A stretch of DNA of 64,000 bases from Colletotrichum lupini. Its lineage: Eukaryota > Ascomycota > Sordariomycetes > Glomerellales > Glomerellaceae. The notes below the pieces were generated by a model that saw only the letters and a program-made list of their open reading frames with translations, was not told where the DNA came from and ran no database searches. Location: the NCBI RefSeq assembly GCF_023278565.1, contig NC_064675.1, positions 558,001 through 622,000 of the forward strand, read 5' to 3'. Position numbers and translations under genes: made by a program. This document shows, one piece after another, positions 22,516 to 36,200 of the stretch. Every line of letters starts with the position of its first letter. Positions within the stretch are counted from its first letter, which is position 1.

Positions 22516-23966
22516 CCATTGGGGGATCACGCATCAACCATCGCCGCGAAGGGGCTTTGGTTTTGAGTCAACACCAAGTACGCCCGAGCCGACGACAACA
22601 TCTCACTGCTCACAACGCGTTTTGATGTCTCTTGTCGCGACACCGGAGAGGAAAAGATGTAACTCTTCATACGAATATCATCAATGCGGTCTCTCTCCAT
22701 ATACCCTCATCCCGAGACCACATTAGCACCCCTGGGCCTGTTGCAGAATCTACTCCACTACAGCCTGGGACAACTTGCGTATTGGTACGATGGTGCAGCC
22801 AGGGCCACTAGGACGCTTCATTATCATGGCTGAGGAACAGCTGGGCAGACTGACCCATTATAACCATACACTCAATATCGTCGTTTGCAGTTCAAATAGA
22901 CATTCCTAGCAATGGAGCACGCTTTAGCGCACCCTGCTTTATGTTTCTCTATTCCATTCAATTGGATCTTCGAAAGCTCTACTATTCCGAACACTTTGAT
23001 GACTCTTTCTTGCTCCTGGTTGGCAGCAGTTGATCAGGTCCGGCAAGAGGCGCAGCAAACAGGGTACAGCCGCAAATCAACTCACAAGCAAGCAATTGAG
23101 TGCCTGAGTCACACAAACTTCCGCTTCCGTTTGCCGCGACCTTTGTGGTGAGTGTATCCAGCCATGCGGGTCGCCATGGCTGAAGATTGATAGAACCGCC
23201 ATTCTGTGATTAGGTATCTTACGGATACTTCAGTCAAGACACAATCCGGGGCTCCGCATTCTGCAATGACCTTGCCTTAGTAGGTAAATCCACCACCATC
23301 CAGGCGTCACCACAGCATAAGGTAGGTTGATGCTGGCCCGTGCCAAAGCTCTTATCGATAAGCCCCGCCGAGTTACTCATGATGTCAACGCTGCTTTAGA
23401 CTCGCCCATCTCTGAATTCCAACCACGCCTACCATGCCTTAATGCTCTGTGTATCTGTAAAAATATGGGCACGATACCTTACTGTATTCTGGGCGAGGCC
23501 AAACCAAGTGATTCAGCTCAATGCTCAGCAGGTCAGAACTTGTCCTGATTCGGGATCCTCGTTTGAAAGGCGCTAGTTGCGAGGGCTGTTGCATATAACA
23601 TAGATACATTTCAGGAAACCGGCAGGGGATAATTGGCCCCAGAATAAGCGGCCTAGAAGTAAAGCAGCGGGGCATTCTGTCACCCGGGCGTGGTGTGGAG
23701 GTGGAAGTGGCCTCGACTGTCACTGCGGCACTGCCTGCCGTTAGACTTCGCCGCTCCGAGTCAATCGATGACTCCTTTCACTGTCCCGTCGCGACGCCAA
23801 CTTTGTCGGAACTAAAATTCGCCCCTCCCTCTATATAGCCTCGACACGCTGCATTGCACTCCCGTCGATCAATTCCATCAGATATCTTTCACAACCCCAT
23901 TGTACTGCTTTTGACACGTATCAATGATCCTTAGGATACGAATATAACTGCTCCCATCACCCCACC
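22516..23966. other. Intergenic, no gene seen
   Basis: This is the sequence 3' of LSM3 and the upstream region of the GTPase gene. Short frames at 22912-23151, 23327-23548 and 23439-23723 have no recognisable content. A TATA-like element lies at 23832-23838. Confidence 0.5.
23832..23838 (+). promoter_or_regulatory. TATA-like element upstream of the GTPase gene
   Basis: TATATAG lies in a C/T-rich context 129 bases before the ATG at 23967. Position and context suit a core promoter, but no start-site data are available. Confidence 0.4.
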
Positions 23967-26173
23967 ATGACGAGCAAGAACATAAAGTCGTTACCGCATG
24001 AGAAGCGTAAGGGCGAAGCTGTATGGAAACCCCAAAGAGTTCGAATGCCTCTTCGCCCTAATCGTCGCTAACCACTCTACTCTAGGCTCTTAGCGACTTT
24101 GCCGAGTACGTTGAGAAGCAGCAGGCATTACGATACCCAAGCGCCAAATCAACCGACACTTCCAAGGTTACTGAAGTCCCTGAACATCAGCATGCCGAAC
24201 TCGACGAGCTCTTTGACAACCTCGACCTAGCCGAGCCTACTCCTAGCGCCCGGCTGAAAGACCTCCTTCTGGGCACCGATGACGACACACTTCAGAAGTT
24301 GGAGGGAGTGCTCCAGGAAAGGATAGCTGAGGGCCACGGGGAGGCCGTGTTCGAGCTTGGTTTCGAGAACAACGGCGAGTCGATGGCATTGTCAATAGAG
24401 CAATGGAACGCTGCATACACCAGATTAAAGGAGGCGGCCAAGAGGATACGAGCCGACTGCCAGACGCTCATTACCAAGAACGTCGGTGGCGATGTCGAGG
24501 CCCCGAGTGCTCAGTCTGGCAAAGACAGCCATTGCAGCGGCAAGATCATGATTCGCCAGACGCCAGCAACAGTAGAGGATGTTATTGAGACCCGAATAGC
24601 CGTGGTTGGCAACGGTATGTGCCCTCTGCGTCTGCCCATGATCTACTTGGTGGGCGAGCTGGTCTCTTCGCAGCATCAGAACAGCAGTGAAAACAGGCTA
24701 ACCCGTACACCATAGTCGACGCTGGAAAGAGTTCTCTTCTGGGAGTCCTGGTCAAGGGCGACCTCGACGATGGCAGAGGACGCGCACGAGTGAACCTCTT
24801 CCGCCATAAGCACGAGATTGAGACGGGCAGAACCAGCTCCGTCGGCATGGAGATCCTAGGCTTCGACACTGTTGGAGAGGTTGTCGTCTCTGATACTCCT
24901 GGGAGTAGGCACCTCTCTATCTTCTGTCGTCAGAATGACTCACTAACGATCACCAGGAAAACTGTCGTGGGAAGAGATTGGAAAACGCAGCGCCAAGGTC
25001 ATTACCTTCACTGACTTGGCAGGTCACGAAAAGTACCTGCGAACGACCGTGTTTGGTCTGTTGTCGAGCAGCCCCAACTACTGCTTGCTGATGGTTGCGG
25101 CCAACAACGGCCTGATTGGCATGAGCAAAGAGCACTTGGGCATTGCTCTGGCACTCAACGTCCCGGTGATGGTCGTAATTACCAAGATTGATATTTGCCC
25201 ACCTCAGATTCTCGAGCAGACCATCAGCCAGATTACCAAGATTCTGAAGAGTCCAGGAGCGCGAAAGATTCCCATCTTCATCAAGGACCGTGAGGAGTGC
25301 ATAAACACGGCCACCCAGTTCATCAGCCAGAGGATATGCCCCGTCTTCCAGGTTTCCAATGTCACGGGTGAGAACCTCGACTTGGTCCGAACATTCCTCA
25401 ACATCTTGCCGCATCACGGACGCTATGATTCCGAGGCGCCCTTTGAATTCCACATCAACGACACATTTTCGGTTCCATTCGTCGGCACAGTTGTCTCCGG
25501 AATCATTAAGGCCGGTGTGATCCACGCCGGTGACAACGTGCTCATCGGTCCCGACTCCTTGGGGCAGTTCACGTCCACCAGTATTCGTTCCATCGAACGC
25601 AAGCGATTGGGGGTTCCGGCTGCTTCTGCGGGGCAGTCGGCGTCCTTCGCCTTGAAGAAAGTCCGGCGTAAGGATGTCAGGAAAGGCATGGTTGTTTTGC
25701 CCAAGCTCGAGGGACAGCCAGCTCCCAAGGTTCACAGAGAATTCATAGCAGAAGGTGAGTCACACCGAACAAGTATACAATCCGATGCTCAAGCTGATAT
25801 GTCTTTAGTCTTGATTCTCTCTCACGCAACCACCATCAAGACAAAGTATCAGGCCATGCTCCATGTTGGACCAGTCTCGCAGACGTGCGCGATAATTGAT
25901 GTTGACCGCCCGTACATTCGAACTGGCGACAGAGCAACGGTGGCGTTCCGGTTCGTCCAGCGACCCGAGTACCTCGCCCCTGGTGATCGGTTATTGTTCC
26001 GAGAGGGCAGGACCAAAGGCTTGGGGATAGTCAAGTCTGTTGGCTACGACCCCAGCAAGCCGCTATATCCGCACGGCGACTCTGCTGCGGGCGAAGACGG
26101 CGCAGCGAAAGCCAAAGATGAGGAGAACGGCGAGAAGACCGCTAACAGCCAGGAAGTCAAGGTCGGCGCGTAA
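23967..26173 (+). CDS. GTPBP1/GTPBP2-type translational GTPase
   Basis: Five exons (23967-24020, 24086-24614, 24716-24904, 24957-25754, 25809-26173) join in phase to 644 residues. An N-terminal region of about 185 residues precedes an EF-Tu-like G domain. It shows G1 GNVDAGKSS (193-201), a switch-I-like [12 protein letters not shown]3 DLAGH (277-281) and G4 TKID (333-336). After that come the beta-barrel domains II and III (from [18 protein letters not shown] to [20 protein letters not shown]). The family, GTP-binding protein 1/2, is related to EF1A and has roles in ribosome rescue and mRNA decay in animals; the fungal role is less clear. The third intron interrupts the short segment between the DTPG-like motif and DLAGH. 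The C-terminal 35 residues are charged and look disordered. The first intron uses a GTATGG donor, chosen because it is the only one that keeps phase. Confidence 0.92.
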
Positions 26174-26450
26174 GGAACTTGCACTTGGTATTTGTGTAAT
26201 TGGGCGTTGAGCGGCGATATGGTCTTTTTGGTCAATTAGCATTGGGTTTGAGCGATACCAAGATGTACACTTCCCAGGAGGCACGCTTTTGCGCGTGTCT
26301 TGTTCATTCATTCAATCATCATTTATATTTACTTTTCCAACCAGCCTCAACTCTCAGTGTTTCCAAGTTTTAGTTCACCGCTCTAGTGAAATGACCATCC
26401 TCACTCATCTCAGCTCACAGCCCAAGATGCTTCACCAACATGACGGGACA

Positions 26451-28111
26451 TCACAACAACCCGCACTGATCCGCCATCATCCTCGGAAAGGCAACAAGCC
26501 TCACCTCCCACCTCCCCCGCCATCTCGCCTCCAGATACTCGCAAATTGCCCTCGTCTCCAGCACGGCGCGCTTCCACATCCACCAGTGCTTTCGATCACA
26601 CACCCGCGCGAACCAGTACGCCAGCAGCAGCATCGCCCGCTCGTCTTTCTCCTCGAGCAGCCGCCGGAACCGCGGGTCCAGCTTGCTGATGAAGCCCATG
26701 AAAGGCTTGATCAGCTCGATCGAGTCCGGGTCCGCTGTCGCCGCCGGGGGCACGCGCCAGCAGGCGACGAGGGAGGCGGCGGCCGTGAAGTACGGGTTCG
26801 CGTGGGTCGGGTCCTGGATGAGGTCGAAGAGGTCTGCGAAACCTTCTGGGAGGGGAGGACTCCATGCATCCGTCGTCTTCCCTTTTTCCTCGGGTCCACC
26901 GTTGACGCTGCGACACGGTGCCTCGACGGGCTTCATCAGGTGAGCATACAACTCGCTCGCCGCATCCGCAAACACACCCCTCGGCGCGCGTATCGTATCT
27001 GTCATCTTCCACACCTGCTTCTTCCCGTCGCCCAGCTTGAGCCAGTCAAGGTCCGAGGGGCACCCCTGCCTCAGCGGCCAGGCGTCGCGGGGCGCGGCGA
27101 GGGAGGCGACGTTTGCAAAGGCGGCGACGCTGATGAAGGCCGCCGCGAGCCAGAGGGCGTCGCGCTCGCTGGGAAGGATGGGGTTGGAGAGCTTGCGGTG
27201 GAGGAGGGAGACGCCGCGGTACCAGTGGTAGGCTAGGGCTGTTTGGGTTGCCTGGGAGGGCGGGGTGTTGGAGGGGGTGAGGAGCGTTAGGTCGTGGAGG
27301 TGGGTCATTGCTATCACTGTGTGCATTACGACGGGGTGCTTGGGTGTTTGTTAGTCTACGATGTACTCGGAAGAGTGTTGGGTGAAGGGAGGGTTCAGGG
27401 GCTTACGCAGAATGCGATGGGGAGGGTCTTTTTCTCATAGATTGTTCTACTCTTTGCTGAGCCGAGACTCAGGACCGTCCTCTTCTGGAAGCGTTCGAGA
27501 AGGCGGACGTCTGTGGAGGTCAACAGGTACGCCGCGTCTGGGCTTTCCATGGATCCGGTTTGTGGTAACGGCGGAGGGACGTAACGGGGCGGGAAGGGGG
27601 CCTGAGCAGGCGGAGCGGCTCCCATAGATGGAGGAGCGGGACCAGCTCCCGTTCGAGGAGGTGTGGGAGTAGTTGAAGCAGACGAGAGATCAACACTAAA
27701 CGCCACTTCCACAGAGAGGGCCGTCGCTGCGGACGCGGGGGCGTAGGAGCATATCACGCCGTACGAGACGCATTTCACGCATCGGGGTTTAGTCTCGTCG
27801 CACTATGTCTATTGTTAGACACTATAAACAGGAAACAGAAAGCCAAAGATGGATAGTCATCCCAATTAGAGTCCCTTGTAAAGACCTATCTCCAGGGTCC
27901 CTATGAGGGGTGGTTGCACGAATAATGATAGGGGTAGACTCGCTGACATGAACAGGAGTGCGCAAGATGAATGCTCAAGATGGACTCAATCCTTAGATAT
28001 GATACGTACTTTCACCCGCCGCAACTTGCAGTTTCCGCACCCCTTTCTGGACTTCTTATGAGCCCTGCGCTTGCGCACGTCATCGCCCGGAGATGTTTCC
28101 AAGGCAGACAT
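26451..28111 (-). CDS. Zn(II)2Cys6 transcription factor
   Basis: Exons 28111-28010, 27802-27407 and 27338-26451 join in phase 0 throughout to 461 residues. The first exon is only 34 codons. It starts MSALETSPGD and carries the basic leader and first two zinc cysteines (KGCGNC, C25 and C28). A 207-nt intron separates it from the other four cysteines (C35, C42, C45, C52) in CDETKPRCVKCVSYGVIC. The spacing CX2CX6CX6CX2CX6C is exactly that of the fungal binuclear cluster. A Pro/Ala-rich linker follows (about 70-120), then a helical region without an obvious fungal_trans signature (HPVVMHTVIAMTHLHDLTLL onward), similar to Upc2/sterol-uptake-type C6 proteins in layout. Targets are unknown. The gene converges with the GTPase gene, 277 bases apart. 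The cysteine pattern makes the class firm. Confidence 0.92.
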
Positions 28112-29028
28112 ATCGATAGCCCGGCAAGCCTAGCTGAGGTGACTTGCAATGATCTGATCCTGTACACGGATTGGACTGGCTCGATCGGCGCCCTGCAGGT
28201 CCACGATACTCAAGGGACCGGACACGGCTTAGATGGTCTAACGAGGTCGAGGCAGGTTCACCATGGAGATAGGTGGCGATGCTCGGCTGACAGCAGATAC
28301 GAAAGGAGGAAACAGAGCCGCAGGAACGAAAACAAAACATGCGTCAGCAAGAGCGCGCCCTTTTTGGTCCTCCCGGAGTTTACGAGGCCCACTCCTCCGG
28401 AAACCCCCTCCGGTCATGAGGCGCTCATTCAACCCGCGATCGACGTCGAGCTACCCCGGTCGCCTCCGGACAGGATCCACAGGCATATGCTGTCTTGAGT
28501 GTATCTGATTGGATAATCTCCGACACAGGTGGGTTCCAAGAATGAGTCTAACCTCTGCTCGTATTTGGGGAAGACTGCGCTAACCTCGTGTCGTACCGAG
28601 AGAAGTCCCCGCATCAGAAGGATGATGGACGTGGAAGTCGGAACAGAGTGTACTTATTGAAAAGTATACAACTTGATGTTTACTTTAAGGAGCTCAGTAT
28701 CACAGAGCCTGAGTCCAGCTATCGTTCAAGGTATGTTTGACTGGATCGAAATCCGCGAAAAGGGAGAATGCTCGCGGAGGCAGTGTGGTGATGATGGAAT
28801 GCGTTGCTTCGAGCTTGGTGTTCATCGTTGGGAAGTCTTCGACAACTCTGAATCTCAAGATATTGCCATTAATTGAAGTGGTTTGATGGATCCAATTCTT
28901 TTCATTATAGGGGTGGTCAAAGTGTTATACGATCGATTATCGTTTCGTTCATTGCTTCATAGAGCACGGGTATATATGTTCGAAGACAAATCCGCTTTCT
29001 TGCATCCATCCACGGATGAGAATCATGA
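28112..29028. other. Intergenic, no gene seen
   Basis: This is the upstream region of the Zn2Cys6 gene and the 3' flank of the first DUF3433-like gene. Short frames at 28263-28508 and 28673-28876 have no recognisable content. Confidence 0.5.
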
Positions 29029-32000
29029 TCACGCCTTCTCCTCCTCAACATCAATTCCGAACCTATCAACACCTCCATCCCGCCACCACCCAATCCCAAA
29101 CCTCATAACACCACCAAACACCCCAGCCCGACCGAGCTCCCCGTCGCCCCTCCACTCCGCCCCCTCCGGAACGACCCTCCTCGTCGCCATCTCGCTCCCG
29201 GCAAGCATCGTCCCCGTCCCAGCAATCGAGCATGGATCGTGAGGCAGCACCCCGTTGACGTCGATCAGCAACCTCGACACGACGATACACAGCGCCATGA
29301 CGCCCAGCATCGCCTGTAGAGCAATCTTGGGCCCGGCGTTCTGGTGTAGTCGTCGCGCGCTGTGAGATACCAGGAGGCCTTGGTACGTGGGCAGCCGGTT
29401 TGATCCCGTGCTGCTCGTCGCGTTGCGCATGTTGGCCGCGATGGCTTGCGCAATGTACGTCTTGTATAGGCCGTTCGAGGCTTCGATCAGATTTTGCGAG
29501 TTCTTCTCGCCGGCTAGCTCCTCGATTGGCCGCCCGTTCCTACCCGTGACGAGCGCTCGCGTGAAAGGATCGATGAGAGACTCGAAACCAGTCATGTTGC
29601 TGCCGTTTGGTCCTTGAATCGTCACGTTCCGGGCCGAGGTCGAAAAGTCCAAAAAGAATTTGTTGAGGGAGAACTCAAAGGACGTCGTGTCTGACTTTGG
29701 GGCACGTAGGAGCTCAATCGTTGACTCGTCTACCACCGGCGGCGACGTCCTGCTGAGTGTCATATCCGGAGCGTTGAACGTGACGTTGGCTTCGACCTCC
29801 TGAATATTCTGATGGCACACGATTGTCGCCAGGTCGCTCTCAACGTCAAAGTTGGTCCTCGTTGTGTTCCTATACTTTTCCTTCCGGGGGGTGGCCCTCG
29901 CGGTGCCAAATGTGACGGCTACCGTAGGACAGCCCATACCTCCGATATCATAGTCGGTCGTCGGCCAGCCATTTCCAGCTGATGGGCTCGTATCAATTGC
30001 ACCGTCACCATAGACAAGACTCGAGTTTCCCAAACTCCAAATCATGATGGAAGTTTTTCCAAGATATACCGGAGACCCCGAGCTTGGGATCTGAAAGTAT
30101 TGCATCCACGTTTTGGAGGTCGTGTTTGATGGCCTGCGTCCGCACATCCAGGGAAGGGTGGTATTTATGGCAAGTAGGGCAGTCTGATTGTTGACGCTCA
30201 CCGAACTCGCCATGCCGCCGAGACGAACCTCCATGGTACTTCTGTCGAACAGTACCGGCTGAACTTCGCGTTGCTCGGCAGGTATGACGGAGCAATTCAA
30301 GTTGCCGCGGATTCCCGTCATCTTGGCCGACAGCGGAACCTGGCCATTGGCGATGGCCTGATTGCTAAGACCCATGGGTTTGATCTCGTTGAAAACCAAA
30401 TCACCAGACGTCCATTTTGGATCTGGCAGGTTGACGTACTCTATCAACGATGTGATTGCGGTCGCTTGGTTATCTTCGGCCCAGAGAGTAGTCTGGTCAA
30501 GCCGGAATGCGTCCATCTGCTGCAGGGCAACACCTTCAACCTGCTGCACGGCCAAGACGCTGTAAAGACCCGAAACAACAATGGTGAGGAATCCAGCCAT
30601 GATGTTAGCCATAAGAATGACAGTGACGCCGAAATGCCGTGAGCGAATAGAGTCCCACATGGCGTGAGGAGCCATCCTGCCGACGAGATTCATAAATACG
30701 GAGCGGCTGGCAATGGCGTTCCGCTTCTTGAGCGCGGCAAATGGCGCAAATATGGCAGCCATAGCCTCGAAGCTCGAGTACATACCAGCCAAGGAGATGG
30801 CCACGGCGGCAGGTATGTATGTCGCCAAGACGGTCGAAGTCTTCGTGCCCACCTCCATGAACCCATCTCGGTTGTCTGAAATGCGCTGTATGATTTCTAA
30901 CGCTGCAATAGCCGCCAGAGGTAAAAAGACACTGACTACCAGGAACCACGGAGCCCCAGCCAAAGGGCGCCGCCAAGAAATCGACTGGTGTTCCCTCGGC
31001 ACGGCGCTACGTGAGGGTTCCATTTGACCATGGCTAGGCTCAATGGTGTATGTGGTCTCTGGCCCAGGTCGGAGAGACCCTTTGAACAGAAACCCAGATA
31101 GCGTTTCTCGGATCAGGCTTCTGCGTGATGACCCCAGGCCAGTTAACAGCTTGTTCAAGTCCGGACTCGCCGCCAGTATTGTGACACTCGCCGCGATCGA
31201 TCCTGGCTCTCTCGGTGCGACGTTTTGAGGCCGGAGGAAGATCATAGCAATGCTTATGAGAGTCAGAATTCCCAAAAAGGAACACATCAAGGCTGTCGAA
31301 AGGCCCTTGACATGCAGGCGGTTCTCCAGGTATGTAATGGAACCCTGTGTCGTCGTATTGGAAGGCTTTAGGGAGATCTGAGACAAAACCTGAGCGCCTA
31401 TTCCCTTGAAGACCTCAGATGCCGTGGAAATTAGAAGGTCCGTGTCCATGAAAGATCCTATCGTGGACAAACCACGCTTCATTTTCATCATGAGGAAGAA
31501 GGTCGGGACGGATGTCGATAAGACAAAGTCCACGCCTCCATCGCCAATCTTGGTCTGTTCCGCAGAATTACTGACAGCGAGACCCAAATACCCGTTCGGG
31601 AAGCCAGCGATACTGCCATTGACATTCGTGTTTTGAATGGCGTTCTGCAGAGCAACCTCTGACTTGGCTCCGGCAAGGGTAGTCGATTTGACTTCGTAGT
31701 TGCTCATGGTGTAATCATACTTGCACATGACTGCCACAATCTTTTCCATGTAGATGTACGCGGGGCCGTTCCGCCTCGTGTCCATGGGAGAGAACCTCAT
31801 GTCCGCTACGGTAAAAAGCATGCGATGCGGAAGGCTGGTATTGGTTAGCTGTTCGGTGGTGTACTTGGTCAGAGGAGGGTTCAGCGGTGCGCTCCAGTCC
31901 ACACCGTTATTGCAAGTGTAGTCCTGGTACCATGCTTGGTAGTTCTGCGTGGCGTTTCGCTTTGCGTAGATGTTATGGTCCGGGCCGGCGGCAACGATGG

Positions 32001-33274
32001 CGCGGGTAATGTTGCACTCCGGCGTGGTGATGTTGGCGACCCAGAAGGCCCCGTTGATGCTGAACCAAGGCAGCGAGGTCTTGGTCGCGTTCTGTATGGG
32101 CAGCGTCTCGCAGCTGAACCCAATCTTGGCACCTGGTGTTGTGGCGGTAAAGTTGGCATCGGGACGACCATTCCCCATCGCATTGAGCTGGGGAATGACC
32201 ATGTCTTCTGATGTACCGGACGGGTAAGGCAAATTTTGGAAGTTGATGGCGTAGTACACCTGTGCAGGACCCGGTCCCATGTCTAGAATATCGAATCCAC
32301 CAGCGTCGAAGCTGGTCGTCATCACAATATCGACGTTATCGCTTGTAACTTCCGTTGGCTCGAGAATGAGTAGACCGGTGGAGAAGACGGTCTATTAGCG
32401 TTAGTTCTCGCCCTTGCGTCTTTCCCGTTGTCTCCAGTTGGCTTCTTACAGTGAGGAGGATCAGGGCCCAGCCAGCGATGCTGCCAACGACAGCCCAATG
32501 GCGATTCTTGATTGCTTTCCAGAAACTGGTCGTCACCAGTGGTGAGACGTAGTCTAGAAGAAGTGTCTTATGCACATCAGAAGGACCACTACGTAGTTCC
32601 TTCCACGGCATCAGGATCTTGTTGGCGTAGTCTACCTGTCGCCACAAAGCAGCCACGATGACGAGAACTTGGCAACGATGTCATGTCAGTGTTTGATGCA
32701 AGTTGATTGTCTGTAGACCTCAATACTAACCAGCTGTAGGTCCATACTTCCAGCCATAATGATTGACTTCTTGCTGTGTGCTTAATCCATGATTCTGTAC
32801 GGAGAAGTGATAGAGTAGAGCCGTCGTGAGAAGCATGGCGACAAAACACACAGCAAACGTGACGAGAACCGTCTTCCTTAGCCACACAGGGTTCCACATG
32901 CGAGGCCGGGACTCCTCGGACCATTGCGACGGCGTTGGGCTCGTGCTATAGCCAAACTCGGATACGTGAGGGCTCTTCTTGTTCTGCGAAATCACAGACG
33001 CCAGACCATGTTCCGGGGATAAGTAGTGATCGCCATCGTGTCTGTGGTGACTGCTGAAATCGACAGGCTCATCCAAAAACGCTCTGTTCTCGTCCAAGGC
33101 CGGGTGTTCGCGGTGTCGCACACTGTTATCGTGACCCCGGAGCCCTCTGTCCTGCTCATCATCATCATCCTGCACCCCAACAACTTCGTACTGCGCCGAA
33201 GCAACGGGTTTCCGGTGGATGCTCCTCGGCTGGGCTACAAAGAGGTCGCGGGTCGACGCGATGGGACCAGGCAT
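29029..33274 (-). CDS. Large DUF3433-like membrane protein A
   Basis: Exons 33274-32731, 32667-32450 and 32391-29029 join in phase (introns of 63 and 58 nt) to 1374 residues. An N-terminal acidic/His-rich cytosolic region of about 130 residues is followed by a first membrane helix (about 135-157). Next is WKYGPTA-V with the first intron inside, then a paired hydrophobic region (HWAVVGSIAGWALILL, TVFSTGLLILE). A long extracytoplasmic domain with many N-x-S/T sites follows, then further helices (MCSFLGILTLISIAMIFL, FLVVSVFLPLAAIAALEI, VTVILMANIMAGFLTIVVSG). A second large lumenal domain and a last helix (MLGVMALCIVVSRLLIDV) finish the protein. This two-part layout is that of fungal proteins carrying DUF3433, whose function is unknown. 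I name the family from layout and the GPTA context, not from a search. Confidence 0.85.
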
Positions 33275-36200
33275 GATGGGCGACGACGCTGGCCAGCGTT
33301 CAAAGGCATGGTAGCTTCAAGAACGGTGAAATACGTGAGTCCGCAGAAGGAGGAGGCATGTAGTCTGACTTATTGAATTAAGGTAGTGTAGGGTAGGAAT
33401 AGGAGGCTGACAGCAACTCCAGGATCAAGGATGTCGGGCTCGGGTAGGCAACGAGATCCAACTCAAAAAACCATCAATCAGAGTTGGATTGGTCCAACGG
33501 TGGCGGTCGAGGAGTGCCAGGGCTGCTGCTTGGGCTAGCGCCATTCCCGTCGAGAGCTTGACAAGCCATGTCCACAGGGGGATTGCTTATGTGGCACCGA
33601 ACCAATGGCAGCTCGCGCCAGTGTGATCATTGCAGGTCGAGGTCGATCTAATTAAAGGCAGCTCGTCTTACTTTTCCATTTGAGCCCGTTAGATTTGGCG
33701 ATAAAGCACTAGTACACGTTGGTGTCTTGTTCCTGTGGCTCTGTGATGCGACATGGCTGAACCGGGTAGGTACCAGGGTATCACCCACCCCGCTCGAGCG
33801 TCGACACAGAATGTTGCTGCCTAAGCCTCTTGCATGACGCGATGAAGCCTCATCGTAAATGCCTAGGGAATCCCAATCTCTCAATATCATAGGCCTCTCA
33901 CCTCCCCGGGCTGGCGACACGAAAAATGAAATGATGAGGTGGTGGCGCGCTGCGGTAACGATAAGGTTGAGGCACGGTAACTTAAGGTATAACCAAGGAA
34001 GTAGATGTGGCCGCGATATGCATCAGTGCGCTCTCCACGATGCCCAGTTCCCCGGGTTTGCTAATCTCAACCGAATGAGCCACGAGTGGCGCAGCATAGG
34101 ACGTCTAATCTCATTATTCATGATTGTAAGGTCTCACCAAGAGCGACATACAAGGTATTCCTGTGAGTTTGTCTTTGTTTCTACTCACAGATGAGTCGAG
34201 AGGAAGACGTATTTCCCCGGTTGCGACATCTCACTCGCTACGTGGTGCCGTTAGATCAGTGTGTGCTCTGACCAAAGCTAGAGAATAAGCGGCGTCGTAT
34301 CATTTCGTTCATCTGAAGCATTTGGAGGAGACAGTACATGAGGAGCATCATGCGAGCCAGGAGAGCATGAGAATTACAAGTATGAAGTCGAAGTAGGGAG
34401 GGCTTTATCAGCATTTAAACGTGGCTGGAAGCCATTTGTTTCTTGCTTCGATGCTCCCAGTACTATTTTAAGAGGTATCCGTTGTGGGGGAAGCCGTGAA
34501 GGGCTTCCGTTACGTGGTCGCGTGTCGGAATAAGTATTGGTCCACCTGCGTAAATGAATTCAGTCGTCAGCAAGACTTGCGGTCCGTACTAGCGAAGACG
34601 CGATATTGCTCTAGACTTCTAGAGGTCTTGTTGATGACGAAGAAGTCATCAATAAGAAACGCAGTGAAAGGCAGCTTTCGGACGAACATGTTTGCGGATG
34701 AGTGAGTGCGATCGACCTGTAGTAGTAAGCCTATGGATTGAGGATGAGTCTTTTTGACTGAGCTGCGACCGTTGCTGGTCGGCCTCTCAAATCACTGCTC
34801 TCACTGGTAGTATGTCAACTAAGTAGCCAACCAATGAACATCAGATCATCTCAGAGTTCATGAGACCGACGTCGGACAGAGTTCATAAGGTCCCCGTAGG
34901 CAGGAAAAGCTTACAGTGACTGGATGAACGAGGAGCAGCGAGTGAGTGAGCGCAGAGTGAGCGCAGAGTGAGAAAATGGTTGGCCGGGAACACCCCAGAC
35001 TTCCTTCTCAGCTGTGAGCCAGTGACTTTTGTTGGACGAATCACAGGCGCCAATGGCTTCCCCCAAGTTGCCCCCGGGCGGGCACAACCGACGAGTCTGT
35101 GGCTCTTCCTCCACTGTAAGGTACGGTGTACTGTGTACCTGGCCACAAACGGCCCTGTGCGCTTTGGGTGGGCAGGCGGCAGGCCACAGCTGGAAGGGCC
35201 TCCCCCAGGTGCAACACAGGCCAATCACAGACCCACAAGGGGTTAGCTGCACCTTGACTTCAAACGCCAAAAGTGTTTCGTTCTTCTCCCTCCCGCCAAC
35301 AATCCACCACTCCTTCACCACTTACTCATCATAACTGCAGACTGACTGGTTCACAGACTTCAAGGATTCATCAAGGAGCCCCTGCTTCTATGCAAGACTT
35401 CGCAGCCTCTGTTGACGTCCCAAATGCTGCAACCTGTCAGATGTCGCCCTGGCGTTTGTGCCTTTGCACGGAACTGCGGCTGCGCAGGGGTTGCCCCGTT
35501 CACCACATACCTTACCTACGGAGAACTCCCATGATCCATCCAGAGACATGCCATCAGTCCAGCTCGTTGGCTGCAAATCAACAAGTATGACGGACACTTT
35601 TCTTGACGTCTTTCCCGAAGAAGGGAAGACTGCAAGAAAGACAAGGGTCTTCTTGACGAATAGAGCCATAAGGACGCAGTCGACTAGTGTCTTCCTGTTC
35701 CCTCAACTATTCTCCGACCTCGTCACTCGCCGTCCTCATATCTGAGCGAGCTGCTCATCTGTTCCTCCAGTCTTCTTCAACCTGTTGTCTACAGATTACT
35801 TATCTTGTTGCGCCCACTTCTCCATCAAGGCCACCTGCATTCCTTGCGTCCCCGAACACTCGGCTCCGCGTCTCTCTTCTGTCTGACCAGGGAACTCAAA
35901 GTCCAGAGCCACAGCAGCGTGTTTGGGTGTCATTGAGCAGCGGACGGCAGCAACTCTGTTTCACAAAACCTCGGATCGCCCAACCTCAAGATCAGCAGTG
36001 TTTGATCGCACCTCCTTGCCCTCACCCTTCACCCTCACCCTCACCCTCCTTCTCCTGCGGATACTCTCCCTTCCTCTGTTCGCTCCGTCCTTTCTCCCTA
36101 CCTTAAGGTACCTTACCTTGCCGTATTCCCAGTCCCAGCCGGACCGACGCCGACACAGACGCAACTGCCCGTCGCCCGGTGTCACCGACGCCCAAGTGGC

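Noticed and set aside
36022..36048. CACCCT tract as a possible telomere remnant
   Set aside because: The unit does not match TTAGGG and the tract is only a few copies long.
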